A stretch of 64,000 nt of DNA. It comes from Nocardioides sp. HDW12B. Its GTDB lineage: Bacteria; Actinomycetota; Actinomycetes; Propionibacteriales; Nocardioidaceae. The stretch lies in assembly GCF_011299595.1 (NCBI RefSeq), contig NZ_CP049867.1:3596001-3660000 (forward strand). Reading direction: 5' to 3'. Of the stretch, positions 30,887 to 39,684 are shown in pieces. The translations under genes were made by a program, and so were the position numbers. The notes beneath the pieces were generated by a model. It did not search any database and was not told where the DNA came from. It saw only the letters and a program-made list of their open reading frames with translations. Position 1 is the stretch's first letter. Each line of letters begins with the position of its first letter.

Positions 30887-33198
30887 GGTCCCTCCTGGGG
30901 GTGGTCGGGGTCGGCCGAGGTGATGACCATCAGGTAGGCGTCCCGCTCGACGCGCTCGCCCGACACCAGCCCGAGGTCGACGGTCGGTGGGGGCGGTGGC
31001 GTCACGACGGTGCGCACGCCGCCCGCCCCGTCGTCGTACGCCGTCAGCGTGACGCGGCAGGGCGGTGACAGCAGCGGCAGGAGCCCGCCCAGCCGCGCCG
31101 CCGCCTCCTCGCGCCGGGCCTCGTCGTCGAAGCCGGGACGGACGTCGACGGTGCCGCCCCGGCGCCGGAAGTCGGTCACGGCGCGGCGCAGCCGCGCGGT
31201 GTGGAACCCCGGGGCGTAGAGGTCGTCGCGGGCCTCGAGGGCGAGCAGCCGCGCCTCCTCACGCTGCCCGCCGCTCAGCGGAGCGGCCTGCCCGGCCACG
31301 TCTCGCAGCCACGGCACGATCACCCGCCGGGTGTGCTCGAGGTGCTGCGAGTGCGCCTCGCTCTGCACCGTCAGGCGCACGAGCGCCGCGGAGGCCGCCG
31401 CGGCCCGTCGCTGCTCCGACTCGGCCTCGGCGGTGTTGCGTCGCAGGCGTACGCCGAGCAGCGCCGTGAGCAGGGCGGGCGTGGTCACGGCGTTCAGCGA
31501 GTTCACGGGCAGGGCCCCGCTCGACAGCGACGGGTCGACCAGCCATCCGGCGACGACGACCGTCACCTGGCTGCCGACCAGACCGAGCCCCCACCGCACC
31601 GGCAGCACGAAGCACAGCACGATCTGCGGCACCGCCACCAGGCCGATCGACCAGCTCCGCAGGTCGAGCATGCCGCCGGGCGGCAGCAGGGCCAGCCCGG
31701 CGACCTGGAGCCCGACGAGCGCGGAGCCGACGGCCACCACCCACCGGCGGGACGGCTCACCGGCGACCAGCCGCACCCCGACCAGCGCCACCACCGCGAG
31801 CAGCGCGAGCAGCAGCACGGCGCCGAGCACCGGGCGGTCGGCCCCGGGCAGCGTCACGACCGCGGCGAAGGTCCAGAACGCCGAGAGCGGCAGCAGCGCG
31901 GCCACCGCGAGCGGGCGGACCGCGCCGACGGCCAGCAACGAGAGGAAGGCGTGGCCGACGAACGGCAGGGCCACCGCGTCCGGGCCGTCGGTGCCGTCCG
32001 ACGGCGTCACCGGCGGCGCGGGCGGTGACGACGGCACCGCGACCGTCACGACGGTCCCCGTGCCCCGGCCCGGTGGCGGTGAGCTGACCTCCACCCGGCC
32101 GCCGACCGCGGCCACCGACCCACGCACCGACGTGGCGAGGCCGAAGCCCTCGGCCCGCCCCGGAGGGATCCCGGGGCCGTCGTCCTCGACGTGCAGCCGC
32201 ACCCACCCCGGCTCGAGCTCGACGTGCAGCCGCGCCGGAGCTGGTCCGCCCGGAGCGGTCCCCGCGTGCCTCTCGACGTTGCGCAGCAGCTCGCGCAGCG
32301 CGCGCGTCGCCGCCGCAGCGACCTCCGGCTCGAGCACCGTCTCCGGCACGGACGCGTCCTGGGCCGCGACCGAGACGGCGAGGGGCACGGGCGACGTCCG
32401 GACCACGTCGGCAAGCAGGTCGGCCAGGGTCGCGGTCGCGGCGGGGTCGTCGTCGGCGTCGAGTGCCTCGACCGAGGCGACGGCTGTCCGGCAGGCGGCG
32501 ACCAGCCGCTCGGAGGGAGGAGCGCCCGCGGCCTCCGACGGGTCGGCCACCGCGCGGAGCGCCGTCAGGACGTCGTCGTGCAGCACGCGCCGGGCGCCGT
32601 CGACGGCCCGGTCGGCGCTCTCGCGGCGGAGGACGGCCAGCGTCCGCTCCGCGCTGCGGGCCGCCGCCGCGTCCAGCGCGGCGGTGCTGCGCTCGAGCGT
32701 GGCCACGATGATCCCGGCCACGGCGATGTTGGTCACCGACAACAGGTACGGGTCGGCCACCTCCACCACCGTCAGGCCGCCGTCCAGGATCCCCCGCAGG
32801 GAGGCGTGCGCGGCGACGGTCACCCCGATCACCAGCGCGCACCGGGGCAGGGACAGGGTCCGCACGGCCGTCAGCAGCACCGCGTTGACGGCCAGGCCGG
32901 CGCTCACGTCACCCGCCTCCCGGAAGGGGGGCAGCACGGTCGTCGCCGCCAGCGGCAGGAGGAGCACCAGGTGGTCGGCGCGCTCGCCGCGGACCAGCGT
33001 CAGCACGGCCACCAGCAGGAGACCGGCCACCAGCGCCAGGTGGCTGACGACGTACGCCGTGCTCTCGCCGCGCACGAGGCTGACGAGCACCGCGAGCGCG
33101 AAGAGCGTGAGGACGGCGGCGTGCAGCAGCCGGACGGTACGTCGCAGCCGCTCGCGATGGGTGGTCGACGGCACGTCGATGTCCCTGACCCCCGTCAC
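30883..33198 (-). CDS. Two-module membrane sensor histidine kinase (second module degenerate)
   Basis: 771 residues. Module one: about six or seven membrane spans (residues 23-165), then a HisKA_3-like helix with His207 in RRVLHDDVLTALRAV, and an HATPase (RELLRNVERHAG, VEDDGPGIP, GFGLATSV). Module two begins near 415 with five more spans (to about 590) and a cytoplasmic part lacking a recognisable phospho-His helix or ATP lid. It partners the response regulator encoded 4 bp into its end. GTG 33198 follows TAGCCT by 6 bp, pointing to a leaderless mRNA. Confidence 0.85.
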   Translation of the reverse strand: MTGVRDIDVPSTTHRERLRRTVRLLHAAVLTLFALAVLVSLVRGESTAYVVSHLALVAGLLLVAVLTLVRGERADHLVLLLPLAATTVLPPFREAGDVSAGLAVNAVLLTAVRTLSLPRCALVIGVTVAAHASLRGILDGGLTVVEVADPYLLSVTNIAVAGIIVATLERSTAALDAAAARSAERTLAVLRRESADRAVDGARRVLHDDVLTALRAVADPSEAAGAPPSERLVAACRTAVASVEALDADDDPAATATLADLLADVVRTSPVPLAVSVAAQDASVPETVLEPEVAAAATRALRELLRNVERHAGTAPGGPAPARLHVELEPGWVRLHVEDDGPGIPPGRAEGFGLATSVRGSVAAVGGRVEVSSPPPGRGTGTVVTVAVPSSPPAPPVTPSDGTDGPDAVALPFVGHAFLSLLAVGAVRPLAVAALLPLSAFWTFAAVVTLPGADRPVLGAVLLLALLAVVALVGVRLVAGEPSRRWVVAVGSALVGLQVAGLALLPPGGMLDLRSWSIGLVAVPQIVLCFVLPVRWGLGLVGSQVTVVVAGWLVDPSLSSGALPVNSLNAVTTPALLTALLGVRLRRNTAEAESEQRRAAAASAALVRLTVQSEAHSQHLEHTRRVIVPWLRDVAGQAAPLSGGQREEARLLALEARDDLYAPGFHTARLRRAVTDFRRRGGTVDVRPGFDDEARREEAAARLGGLLPLLSPPCRVTLTAYDDGAGGVRTVVTPPPPPTVDLGLVSGERVERDAYLMVITSADPDHPQEGP

Positions 33199-33204
33199 GG
33201 CCCC

Positions 33205-33210
33205 AGGCTA
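33205..33210 (-). promoter_or_regulatory. Likely leaderless -10 (TAGCCT) of the two-component operon
   Basis: Six bases separate it from GTG 33198. It lies in the 64-bp gap after the amino acid ABC operon. Confidence 0.45.
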
Positions 33211-33262
33211 CGCCCGGGCGACCCCGCGCCCCGGCCGTCCGCCGGCGTCGCGCCGTCCCCCC

Positions 33263-34015
33263 TTAGAGGACCCGGCGCAGGAAGGCGCGGGTGCGGTCCT
33301 CCCGGGGGTCGAGGAGGACCTGTCCGGGCGGGCCCTGCTCGAGGACGCGGCCGTCGGCGAGGAAGCAGACGGTGGTGGCCATCTCACGGGCGAAACCGAT
33401 CTCGTGGGTGGCCAGCACCATGGTGGTGCCCCCCTCGGCGAGGGCGCGCAGGATGTCGAGCACCTCGCCGACCAGCTCGGGGTCGAGCGCAGCGGTGACC
33501 TCGTCGAGCAGCAGCAGCGCCGGGTCGGTGGCGAGCGCGCGCACCACGGCGACCCGCTGCTGCTGACCGCCGGAGAGCCGGTCGGGGTGGACGTCGGCCT
33601 TGTCGGACAGCCCGAAGCGGCCCAGCAGCTCGCGGGCGCGCTCCTCGGCCGCGCGCCGTCCGACGCCGTGGACGCGGCGCGGGGCCAGCGTGACGTTGTC
33701 GAGCACGGTGAGGTGGGGGAAGAGGTTGTAGGCCTGGAACACCACACCGATGCGGCGCTGGACCTCGCGCCGGTCGACCCGGGGGTCGGTCACGTCACGA
33801 CCCTCGAAGCGGACCGTCCCGTCGTCGGTGTCCTCCAGCAGGTCGATGCAGCGCAGCAGCGTCGACTTGCCGCTGCCGGAGGCGCCGATGAGGCACACGA
33901 CCTCGTGGCGCGCCACGGTCAGGTCGACCCCGTCGAGGACGGTCCGGTCGCCGTAGCGCTTGCGCAGGCCCTCGACCTCCAGCACCGGCCCACCCGCGCC
34001 GGTCACCCCGGTCAC
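33263..34015 (-). CDS. Polar amino acid ABC importer, ATP-binding protein
   Basis: 250 residues. Walker A IGASGSGKST, Q-loop FQAYNLFPHLTVLDN, signature LSGGQQQRVAV, Walker B ALLLLDEVTAALDP and H-loop ATHEIGFAREM are all intact and match the GlnQ group. GTG 34015 overlaps the permease stop (GTGA). It is last of a three-gene importer (binding protein, permease, ATPase). Imports glutamine/glutamate-like or basic amino acids; substrate not fixed by sequence. Confidence 0.94.
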   Translation of the reverse strand: MTGVTGAGGPVLEVEGLRKRYGDRTVLDGVDLTVARHEVVCLIGASGSGKSTLLRCIDLLEDTDDGTVRFEGRDVTDPRVDRREVQRRIGVVFQAYNLFPHLTVLDNVTLAPRRVHGVGRRAAEERARELLGRFGLSDKADVHPDRLSGGQQQRVAVVRALATDPALLLLDEVTAALDPELVGEVLDILRALAEGGTTMVLATHEIGFAREMATTVCFLADGRVLEQGPPGQVLLDPREDRTRAFLRRVL

Positions 34016-34866
34016 CGGGCCCCCGCCCGCTCGCGCTCCATCAGGCGGCGCCCGACGTGGTCGGTGTAGCGGGCCAGCGGGATCGTGAGCAGGATGAACA
34101 GCGCGGCCGCGACGACGTACGGCGTGAAGTTGAAGGTGTAGTTGGCGGTGTCCGAGGCCGTGCCGAGCGCGTCGAACAGACCGACGCCGACGACCAGCGC
34201 GGTGTCCTTCTGCAGCGACACGAAGTCGTTGAGCAGCGGCGGCAGCACGCGGCGCGTGGCCTGGGGCACGACGACGTGGCGCAGCGTCTGGCCCGAGGAC
34301 AGGCCGAGCGCCGTGGCGCTGGCGACCTGCGAGGGGTGGATGGACTCGATGCCGGCGCGGAAGACCTCGGCGACGTAGGCGCCGTAGGACAGCACGAGGG
34401 CGACCAGGGCGAGCCAGAACAGCGAGGTGGTGACGCCCTGGAGCCCGAGGGCCGGCACCCCGAAGCAGACGAGGTAGACCAGCAGGATGGTCGGGATGCC
34501 GCGGAAGACGTCGGTGTAGGCGACCGCCAGCAGGCGCACCGGGAACAGCAGCGGCGACCGGCTGACCCGGGCCGCGGCCACCAGCAGCCCGACGACGAGG
34601 ATCAGCGGCTCGGCGAGCAGGAACAGCCGGATGTTGAGCCAGAACCCCTCGAGCACCGCCGGCAGCGCGTCCTTCGCGGCCTCGAGGTCGAAGAACGTGG
34701 CCTGCACCGTGGGCCAGCCCGGCGAGGTGACCACGAGGGCGACGAGCCCGCCCAGGACGACCACGGCCGAGGCCGAGGCCAGCAGCACCGAGCGCAGGCG
34801 CTGGCGTCGGCGGACCTCGAGCCGTTCGCGCTGCAGCTCGCTGGGTCGCCACTCGGAGACGGTCAC
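34012..34866 (-). CDS. Polar amino acid ABC importer, permease
   Basis: 284 residues with a long cytoplasmic N-tail, a first span near 27-47 and the HisMQ-type core of about five spans; the EAA loop contains ASATALGLSSGQTLRHVVVP. TVFRGIP-like YTDVFRGIPTILLVY is typical. GTG 34866, 49 bp after the binding-protein stop. One permease gene implies a homodimer. Confidence 0.93.
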   Translation of the reverse strand: MTVSEWRPSELQRERLEVRRRQRLRSVLLASASAVVVLGGLVALVVTSPGWPTVQATFFDLEAAKDALPAVLEGFWLNIRLFLLAEPLILVVGLLVAAARVSRSPLLFPVRLLAVAYTDVFRGIPTILLVYLVCFGVPALGLQGVTTSLFWLALVALVLSYGAYVAEVFRAGIESIHPSQVASATALGLSSGQTLRHVVVPQATRRVLPPLLNDFVSLQKDTALVVGVGLFDALGTASDTANYTFNFTPYVVAAALFILLTIPLARYTDHVGRRLMERERAGAR

Positions 34867-34915
34867 CGGGATCTCGCGCGGGCTCAGGTGGTCGGCACGG
34901 GGCGAGGGGGCGCGG

Positions 34916-35851
34916 TCACTTCAGGACCGGGACGTCGACGACCTCGGAGAGCCACTTCGTCTCGATCGCCGCGAGGGTGCCGTCCTCCTCGAGCGCGGCC
35001 AGCGCCTGGTCGACGCAGGGCCGCAGCTCGCTGCCCTGCTCGAAGAGCATGCCGAACTCCTCCTGCTCGCCGGTCTCGGGCTGGAACTGCCCGATGATCG
35101 AGGCCTGCGGGATCTCGACCGCGGTGATGTAGTACGCCGTCGGGACGTCGGCCAGGATCGCCTCCACCTGACCGTTGAGCAGGGCCTGCTTGGCGGCGTT
35201 GGTGTCGGTGAACACCAGCGGGTCCTCGGACGGCTGGATGATGTCGCGGATGGCCGTCAGGCTGGTGGTACCGGTCTGGGCGCCGAGCTTGTAGTCGGCG
35301 AGCTCGGCGACGCTGCCCGCCTTCGCGACCGGGGAGTCCTTCAAGGCGATGACGCCCTGGGCGGCGGAGTAGTAGCCCTCGGAGAAGTCGACGACCTTCT
35401 CGCGGTCCTCGGTGATCGAGATCTGGTTGATGTCGAAGTCGAAGTCCTTCGGGCCCGGCTTGTAGGAGTTGTTGAAGCGGACCGTCACCCACTCCACGTC
35501 GTCCTCGGCGAAGCCCAGCTCCTCGGCGACCGCGTAGGCCACGGCCGACTCGAAGCCCTTGCCGTTGGTGGGGTCGTCGTCGACGAACCACGGGCCGAAG
35601 GCGGGCGAGTCGGTGCCGATGGTCAGCGTGCCGTCCTTCTTCAGCGGCAGCTGGTCGACGGCGCAGTCCTCGGCCGAGGGCGCCTCGTCGCTCCCGCTGT
35701 CACCCGAGCCTCCGTCCGCGCTCCCGGCCGAGTCCTCGGTGGGGGCGCAGGCAGCGGCGGCCAGCAGGACGAGGGGCACGGCGACCGCGGCGGGGCCGCG
35801 CAGCCGACGGGCACGAGCAGGCAGGACACGGGACAGGGCGGAGCGACGCAT
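34916..35851 (-). CDS. Polar amino acid ABC importer, substrate-binding lipoprotein
   Basis: 311 residues. A signal peptide (VPLVLLAAAACAP) ends in a lipobox; Cys follows the run of Ala. The type 2 periplasmic-binding fold starts near LTIGTDSPAFGPWF and includes FDFDINQISITEDRE and GAQTGTTSLTAIRD. The residue after the fold suggests a polar amino acid or opine-type ligand. TACCCT is 6 bp before the ATG, so it leads the operon with a probable leaderless mRNA. Confidence 0.93.
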   Translation of the reverse strand: MRRSALSRVLPARARRLRGPAAVAVPLVLLAAAACAPTEDSAGSADGGSGDSGSDEAPSAEDCAVDQLPLKKDGTLTIGTDSPAFGPWFVDDDPTNGKGFESAVAYAVAEELGFAEDDVEWVTVRFNNSYKPGPKDFDFDINQISITEDREKVVDFSEGYYSAAQGVIALKDSPVAKAGSVAELADYKLGAQTGTTSLTAIRDIIQPSEDPLVFTDTNAAKQALLNGQVEAILADVPTAYYITAVEIPQASIIGQFQPETGEQEEFGMLFEQGSELRPCVDQALAALEEDGTLAAIETKWLSEVVDVPVLK

Positions 35852-36398
35852 GTCTCCAGGGTAGTGCGGCCCGGCCGGCGGGACGCGCAGGCTACGGACA
35901 GCGGGACGCCGGTCGCGGGAGCGCGGCGGAGGCGGCTGGGACTCGCCATCCACCCACGCGTGAACCCCGGACCGACGTCGCCGCTGCCCGCCTCTGCTGC
36001 AGCCACCGGGGTCTCCAGGCCCGAGGACTGCGCGTGGACCGGAGGCGCCGGGTGGAGATCTGGGAGAGGTCCAGCGCCTGGAGCCGCAGCGGTGCCGTTC
36101 GGTGCAAGGGGGCAGCTTGGCACTGCACCGACCGACCTGGGTGTGCTGCGACGGGGGACGCATCCGGTTCCACGATGGCTGCGCCCCTTGATCGGGGTCC
36201 CCGAAGCGGGGAGAGCGAGGCCCTGGGGCGGGACACGGCGTGCTCGACGACCACGCGACCGCACCTCCTCCAGGGCGGCCCCGGGCGAGATCGTCGGCCG
36301 GTCCCCTCTGACCGGTCGGCGCACGCGGGTGCCGCTCTGCTCCAAGTCTAGATCCGCTCGCCCGCTTTGTCAGAAGTTAGGACGTGTGGCCCGTGTGG
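35852..36398. other. 547-bp gene-free stretch
   Basis: Apart from the ABC promoter at its left end I see no credible gene: the open frames lack ribosome binding sites, third-position GC bias and any recognisable motif. Codon statistics look unlike the neighbours. Short hairpins occur, for example GGCCGGTC with GACCGGTC near 36298-36321. It may hold a decayed gene or an RNA; nothing firmer can be said. Confidence 0.5.
35858..35863 (-). promoter_or_regulatory. Likely leaderless -10 (TACCCT) of the amino acid ABC operon
   Basis: Six bases before ATG 35851. Confidence 0.45.
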
Positions 36399-37382
36399 TC
36401 AGTCGAAGGTCCCGTCCGCGGGTGCCCCGACCAGCACGCGGAGGCCCCCCGGGGCGACCCGCGCCGTGCGCGGCAGCGGGCCGAGCAGCTCGCCGTCGCC
36501 GTAGGCCACGGGTCCCTCCTCGCCCGGTCGGCCGGCCTCGACGCGCACCTCGGCCCCCCGGAGCACGACCACCTCGGGCAGGTCGACGTGCGTCCCGTCG
36601 TACACGCGCGGCAGCCGGCGGACCATGCCCCACCGCGACCCCGCCGGGAGGACCACGACGTCGAGCAGCCCGTCGCGCAGGTCGGCGGCCGGCGCGATGC
36701 GCATGCCCTTGCCGTAGTAGCCGGAGTTGGCCACCACCACCGTGTAGGCGCGGTGGCGGTGCTCGACGCCGTCGACGGTGACCACCACCTCGCCGGGCCG
36801 GTAGGTCAGCAGCGCCCGCACCGCGGCGTAGGGGTACTGCAGCACGGCGGGCAGCCGACGGGCGCCGTCGACGAGCTCGGAGGCCAGCGAGTCGACGCCG
36901 GCGTACAGGCTGCCCAGCACGACGCGCTCGTCCCCGTGGCGCGCGCCCTGCACGCGGATCACGTCGACGGCCTCGGGCTCCGCCTCGAGCAGCGTCCGCG
37001 CCACGGCCGGGGGCTCGGCCCGCGTCCCGACCAGGCCGAGCATGCGGGCGAAGTCGTTGCCCCGGCCGCTGGGCACGATCCCCAGCGTGCCGCCCGCGTC
37101 GACCACCGGCCCGGCGACCGAGGCGAGCATCCCGTCGCCGCCGGCGGCCACCACGACCTCGTCCGCGGCGCACGCGGCGGCGACCTCGTCGCGGGCGTGC
37201 TCGGCGCTCCGCGTCGGTACGACGACCACGGGGGCGCCCGCCGCCTCGAGCAGGGGCACCACCTGGGCGACCGCCCGCGGGGCTCCTCCTCCACCGGACA
37301 CCGGGTTGACCAGCACCCGGAACCGGCGCGGCACCGACCGGCCCACGGGGCCGGTCGCAGGGCCGGTGGCGGGGCCGGTCAC
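36399..37382 (-). CDS. Diacylglycerol kinase family lipid kinase
   Basis: 327 residues from GTG 37382 (GTGA overlap). The catalytic core shows VLVNPVSGGGG, AAGGDGMLASVAG (GGDG motif) and VPSGRGNDFARMLG, where most members have GTGNDFAR. It phosphorylates diacylglycerol or a related lipid alcohol. The first 18 residues are a TGPATGPATGP repeat. It sits directly behind an alkyl-DHAP-synthase-like gene, suggesting a glycerolipid role. Confidence 0.9.
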   Translation of the reverse strand: MTGPATGPATGPVGRSVPRRFRVLVNPVSGGGGAPRAVAQVVPLLEAAGAPVVVVPTRSAEHARDEVAAACAADEVVVAAGGDGMLASVAGPVVDAGGTLGIVPSGRGNDFARMLGLVGTRAEPPAVARTLLEAEPEAVDVIRVQGARHGDERVVLGSLYAGVDSLASELVDGARRLPAVLQYPYAAVRALLTYRPGEVVVTVDGVEHRHRAYTVVVANSGYYGKGMRIAPAADLRDGLLDVVVLPAGSRWGMVRRLPRVYDGTHVDLPEVVVLRGAEVRVEAGRPGEEGPVAYGDGELLGPLPRTARVAPGGLRVLVGAPADGTFD

Positions 37383-39034
37383 GGGACGAGGATGCCGGGG
37401 TTCAGCACGCCGGCCGGGTCGAGCCGTGCCTTCACCGCCCGCAGCACCTCCACGCCGACCGGGCCGATCTCCTCGGCCAGCCACGGCTTGTGGTCGCGCC
37501 CCACCGCGTGGTGGTGGGTGATGGAGGCGCCGGTCGCGATCATCGCGTCGCTCGCGGCCCGCTTGGCCGAGAGCCACTGACCGACGCCGTCGTCGAGCTC
37601 CTTGGCCGCGACGGTGAAGTAGAGCGAGGCGCCGGTCTCGTAGACGTGGGAGACGTGGCAGAGCACCAGCGGCGGTGTGCCCTGTGCCGTCAGGTCGGCC
37701 TCGACCGCACCCTTGACCGCGGCGTAGAGCTCCTCCAGCCGCGACCAGAACGTCACCGTCTCGAAGGTCTCCACCAGCACGCCCACGTCGAGGAGGGAGT
37801 CGCGCAGGTAGGGGCCGTCGAACCGGCCGTGGGACCAGGCCTCGCCCGGCTCCGTGCCGAGGGCCTCGCCCCCCAGGGCGCTCAGCAGCTCGGTGGTCGC
37901 CTCGCGGGCGCGGGCGACCTGGTCCGCGGTGCCCTCGTAGCCGGTGATCATCAGGCACCCGCCCGAGCGGCCGGAGCCGTCCGCGCCCTCCGGGTCGTCG
38001 GAGCCGCCGACGGCGTCGGGGCGGGCGAGGTTCACAGCCGTCTCGCTCTCGTCGGAGAGCCGCAGCACCGTCGGCATCGCCCGGCCCTGGGGAGCCGCCT
38101 GCGCCAGGCGGCGCATCGCGGCGGTGCCGGCCGCGAAGGACTCCCAGCGCCACCCCTCGTAGACGCGCTCCTCCGGCACCGGGCGCACCTTGAGGGTGAC
38201 CTCGGTGATCACGCCGAACGCTCCCTCGGAGCCCAGCACGAGCTCGCGCAGGTCGGGTCCGGCTGCGTTGGCCGGCGAGCTGCCCAGCTCGAGGTCGCCG
38301 ATCGGGGTGGCGACCTTCAGGGCCATCACCATCGAGTCGAAGCGTCCGTAGCCCGCCGAGGACTGCCCGCTCGACCGGGTGGCGGCGAACCCGCCGATCG
38401 AGGCGTAGCGGAAGGACTGCGGGAAGTGGCCGAGCGTCAGGCCGTGCTCGGCGAGCAGCGCCTCGGCCTCGGGACCCAGCAGCCCGGCCTCGAGGGTCGC
38501 GGTCCCGGACACCGTGTCGACGTCGACCAGCCGGGTCATCCGCCGCAGGTCGAGGGCGACCACGCCGACGAAGCCGTCGCGGCGGGCGGCAAGGCCGCCC
38601 ACCACGGAGGTGCCTCCGCCGAAGGGCACGAGGGCGACGCCGTGCTCGGCGCACCAGGTGACCACCGCGGCGACCTGGTCGTGCGACGCGGGCCGTACGA
38701 CGACGTCGGGTGCGTCGCTGCCGTCACCGGCGCGCATCCGGAGGAGGTCCGGGGTGGACTTGCCGCGGGTGCGTGCGACCCGCCAGGCGTGGTCGACGTG
38801 CACGTGCTCGCTGCCGAGGAGGTCGCGGAGCCCGTCGAGGAGGCCCTCGTCGAGGGTGACGTCGGCGAGCCGGACCTCCTCCTCGGGCACGGCGGGCCGC
38901 GGGGTGAGGTCGCCGAGGAAGGCCTCGACGAGGTCGCGGAGGAGCTCCGAGACGGGCTCCTCGCGAGCCGGGTCTCCCCAGCGGGCCCAGTGCATGCGGT
39001 GGGGCAGGTCGATCGAGTGGTCGGTGGGTGCCAT
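37379..39034 (-). CDS. FAD-linked oxidase, alkyldihydroxyacetonephosphate synthase-like
   Basis: 551 residues. A PCMH-type FAD domain (VVVRPASHDQVAAVV, VPFGGGTSVVGG) and the C-terminal FAD-oxidase cap with THHHAVGRDHKPWL, whose His cluster is typical of AGPS, identify the group. The enzyme exchanges the acyl group of acyl-DHAP for a fatty alcohol, making ether lipid precursors; actinobacterial members may instead oxidise lipid-linked alcohols. It is divergent from a TetR gene with only 17 bp between starts. Confidence 0.87.
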   Translation of the reverse strand: MAPTDHSIDLPHRMHWARWGDPAREEPVSELLRDLVEAFLGDLTPRPAVPEEEVRLADVTLDEGLLDGLRDLLGSEHVHVDHAWRVARTRGKSTPDLLRMRAGDGSDAPDVVVRPASHDQVAAVVTWCAEHGVALVPFGGGTSVVGGLAARRDGFVGVVALDLRRMTRLVDVDTVSGTATLEAGLLGPEAEALLAEHGLTLGHFPQSFRYASIGGFAATRSSGQSSAGYGRFDSMVMALKVATPIGDLELGSSPANAAGPDLRELVLGSEGAFGVITEVTLKVRPVPEERVYEGWRWESFAAGTAAMRRLAQAAPQGRAMPTVLRLSDESETAVNLARPDAVGGSDDPEGADGSGRSGGCLMITGYEGTADQVARAREATTELLSALGGEALGTEPGEAWSHGRFDGPYLRDSLLDVGVLVETFETVTFWSRLEELYAAVKGAVEADLTAQGTPPLVLCHVSHVYETGASLYFTVAAKELDDGVGQWLSAKRAASDAMIATGASITHHHAVGRDHKPWLAEEIGPVGVEVLRAVKARLDPAGVLNPGILVP

Positions 39035-39038
39035 GTGT

Positions 39039-39044
39039 TAGAGT
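39039..39044 (+). promoter_or_regulatory. Leaderless -10 (TAGAGT) and possible shared operator of the AGPS/TetR pair
   Basis: TAGAGT ends 7 bp before ATG 39052. The 17-bp gap also contains TGTGTTAGAGTGTGACA, an imperfect palindrome that could be the TetR site controlling both directions. Confidence 0.5.
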
Positions 39045-39051
39045 GTGACAT

Positions 39052-39684
39052 ATGACGTCCATCCGTCACAACACCTCGGAGCAACCCCCTTCCGGACCCG
39101 ACGACGCCTACCTCGACGCCGCTCGCGCATCGGTGCTGGCCGTCGGGTGGCGGCGGACCTCGCTGACCGACGTGGCCCGCCGCGCGGGCGTCTCCCGGAT
39201 GACGCTCTACCGCCGCTGGCCCGACATGTCCGGGCTGCTCGGCGACCTCATGCTGCGCGAGTGGGGAGCGCTCGTCGCGGCCGAGCTGCACTCCGAGCCC
39301 ACGGCTCCGCTCGGTCGGCACGCCGTCGCCGCCGCGGTGGTGCGCTGCACCGGGGCGGTCCGCGACAACGACCTGTTCCGCAAGATCGTCGAGGTCGACC
39401 CCGACCTGCTGCTGCCCTACCTGTTCGAGCGCCGCGGCCGGACCCAGGACCTCGTCCTCGACGCACTCGCCGCCGTGCTGACCGCCTCCCGGGACCACCC
39501 CGACGACCCGGTGCGCGCCGACGACGCGATGACGCTGGCCAGCGGCGTCCTGCTGACGCTGCACGGCTTCCTGTTCTCCGCCCCGACGATGACCGAACCG
39601 GTCACCGGCGGGACCACCCGGCCCGACCTGGCCGCGCTCGACCGCGAGCTGGCCCGCCTGATCGAGAGGTACCTCGCCCCGTGA
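39052..39684 (+). CDS. TetR-family regulator
   Basis: 210 residues; HTH LTDVARRAGVSRMTLYRRW. The C-terminal domain is unassigned. Its gene is divergent from the AGPS-like/DagK unit and overlaps glpD (GTGA), so it may control both arms of the glycerolipid group. The palindrome in the 17-bp gap is the likely operator. Confidence 0.87.
   Translation: MTSIRHNTSEQPPSGPDDAYLDAARASVLAVGWRRTSLTDVARRAGVSRMTLYRRWPDMSGLLGDLMLREWGALVAAELHSEPTAPLGRHAVAAAVVRCTGAVRDNDLFRKIVEVDPDLLLPYLFERRGRTQDLVLDALAAVLTASRDHPDDPVRADDAMTLASGVLLTLHGFLFSAPTMTEPVTGGTTRPDLAALDRELARLIERYLAP

Noticed and set aside
30883-33198. Two separate kinase genes fused by a sequencing error
   Set aside because: One uninterrupted frame of 771 codons with steady codon bias; no internal start with a ribosome binding site. 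Still worth checking in raw reads.
36280-36360. A tRNA or small RNA gene in the 547-bp gap
   Set aside because: No cloverleaf, no T-loop GTTCRA-type signature and no CCA-like end could be drawn.
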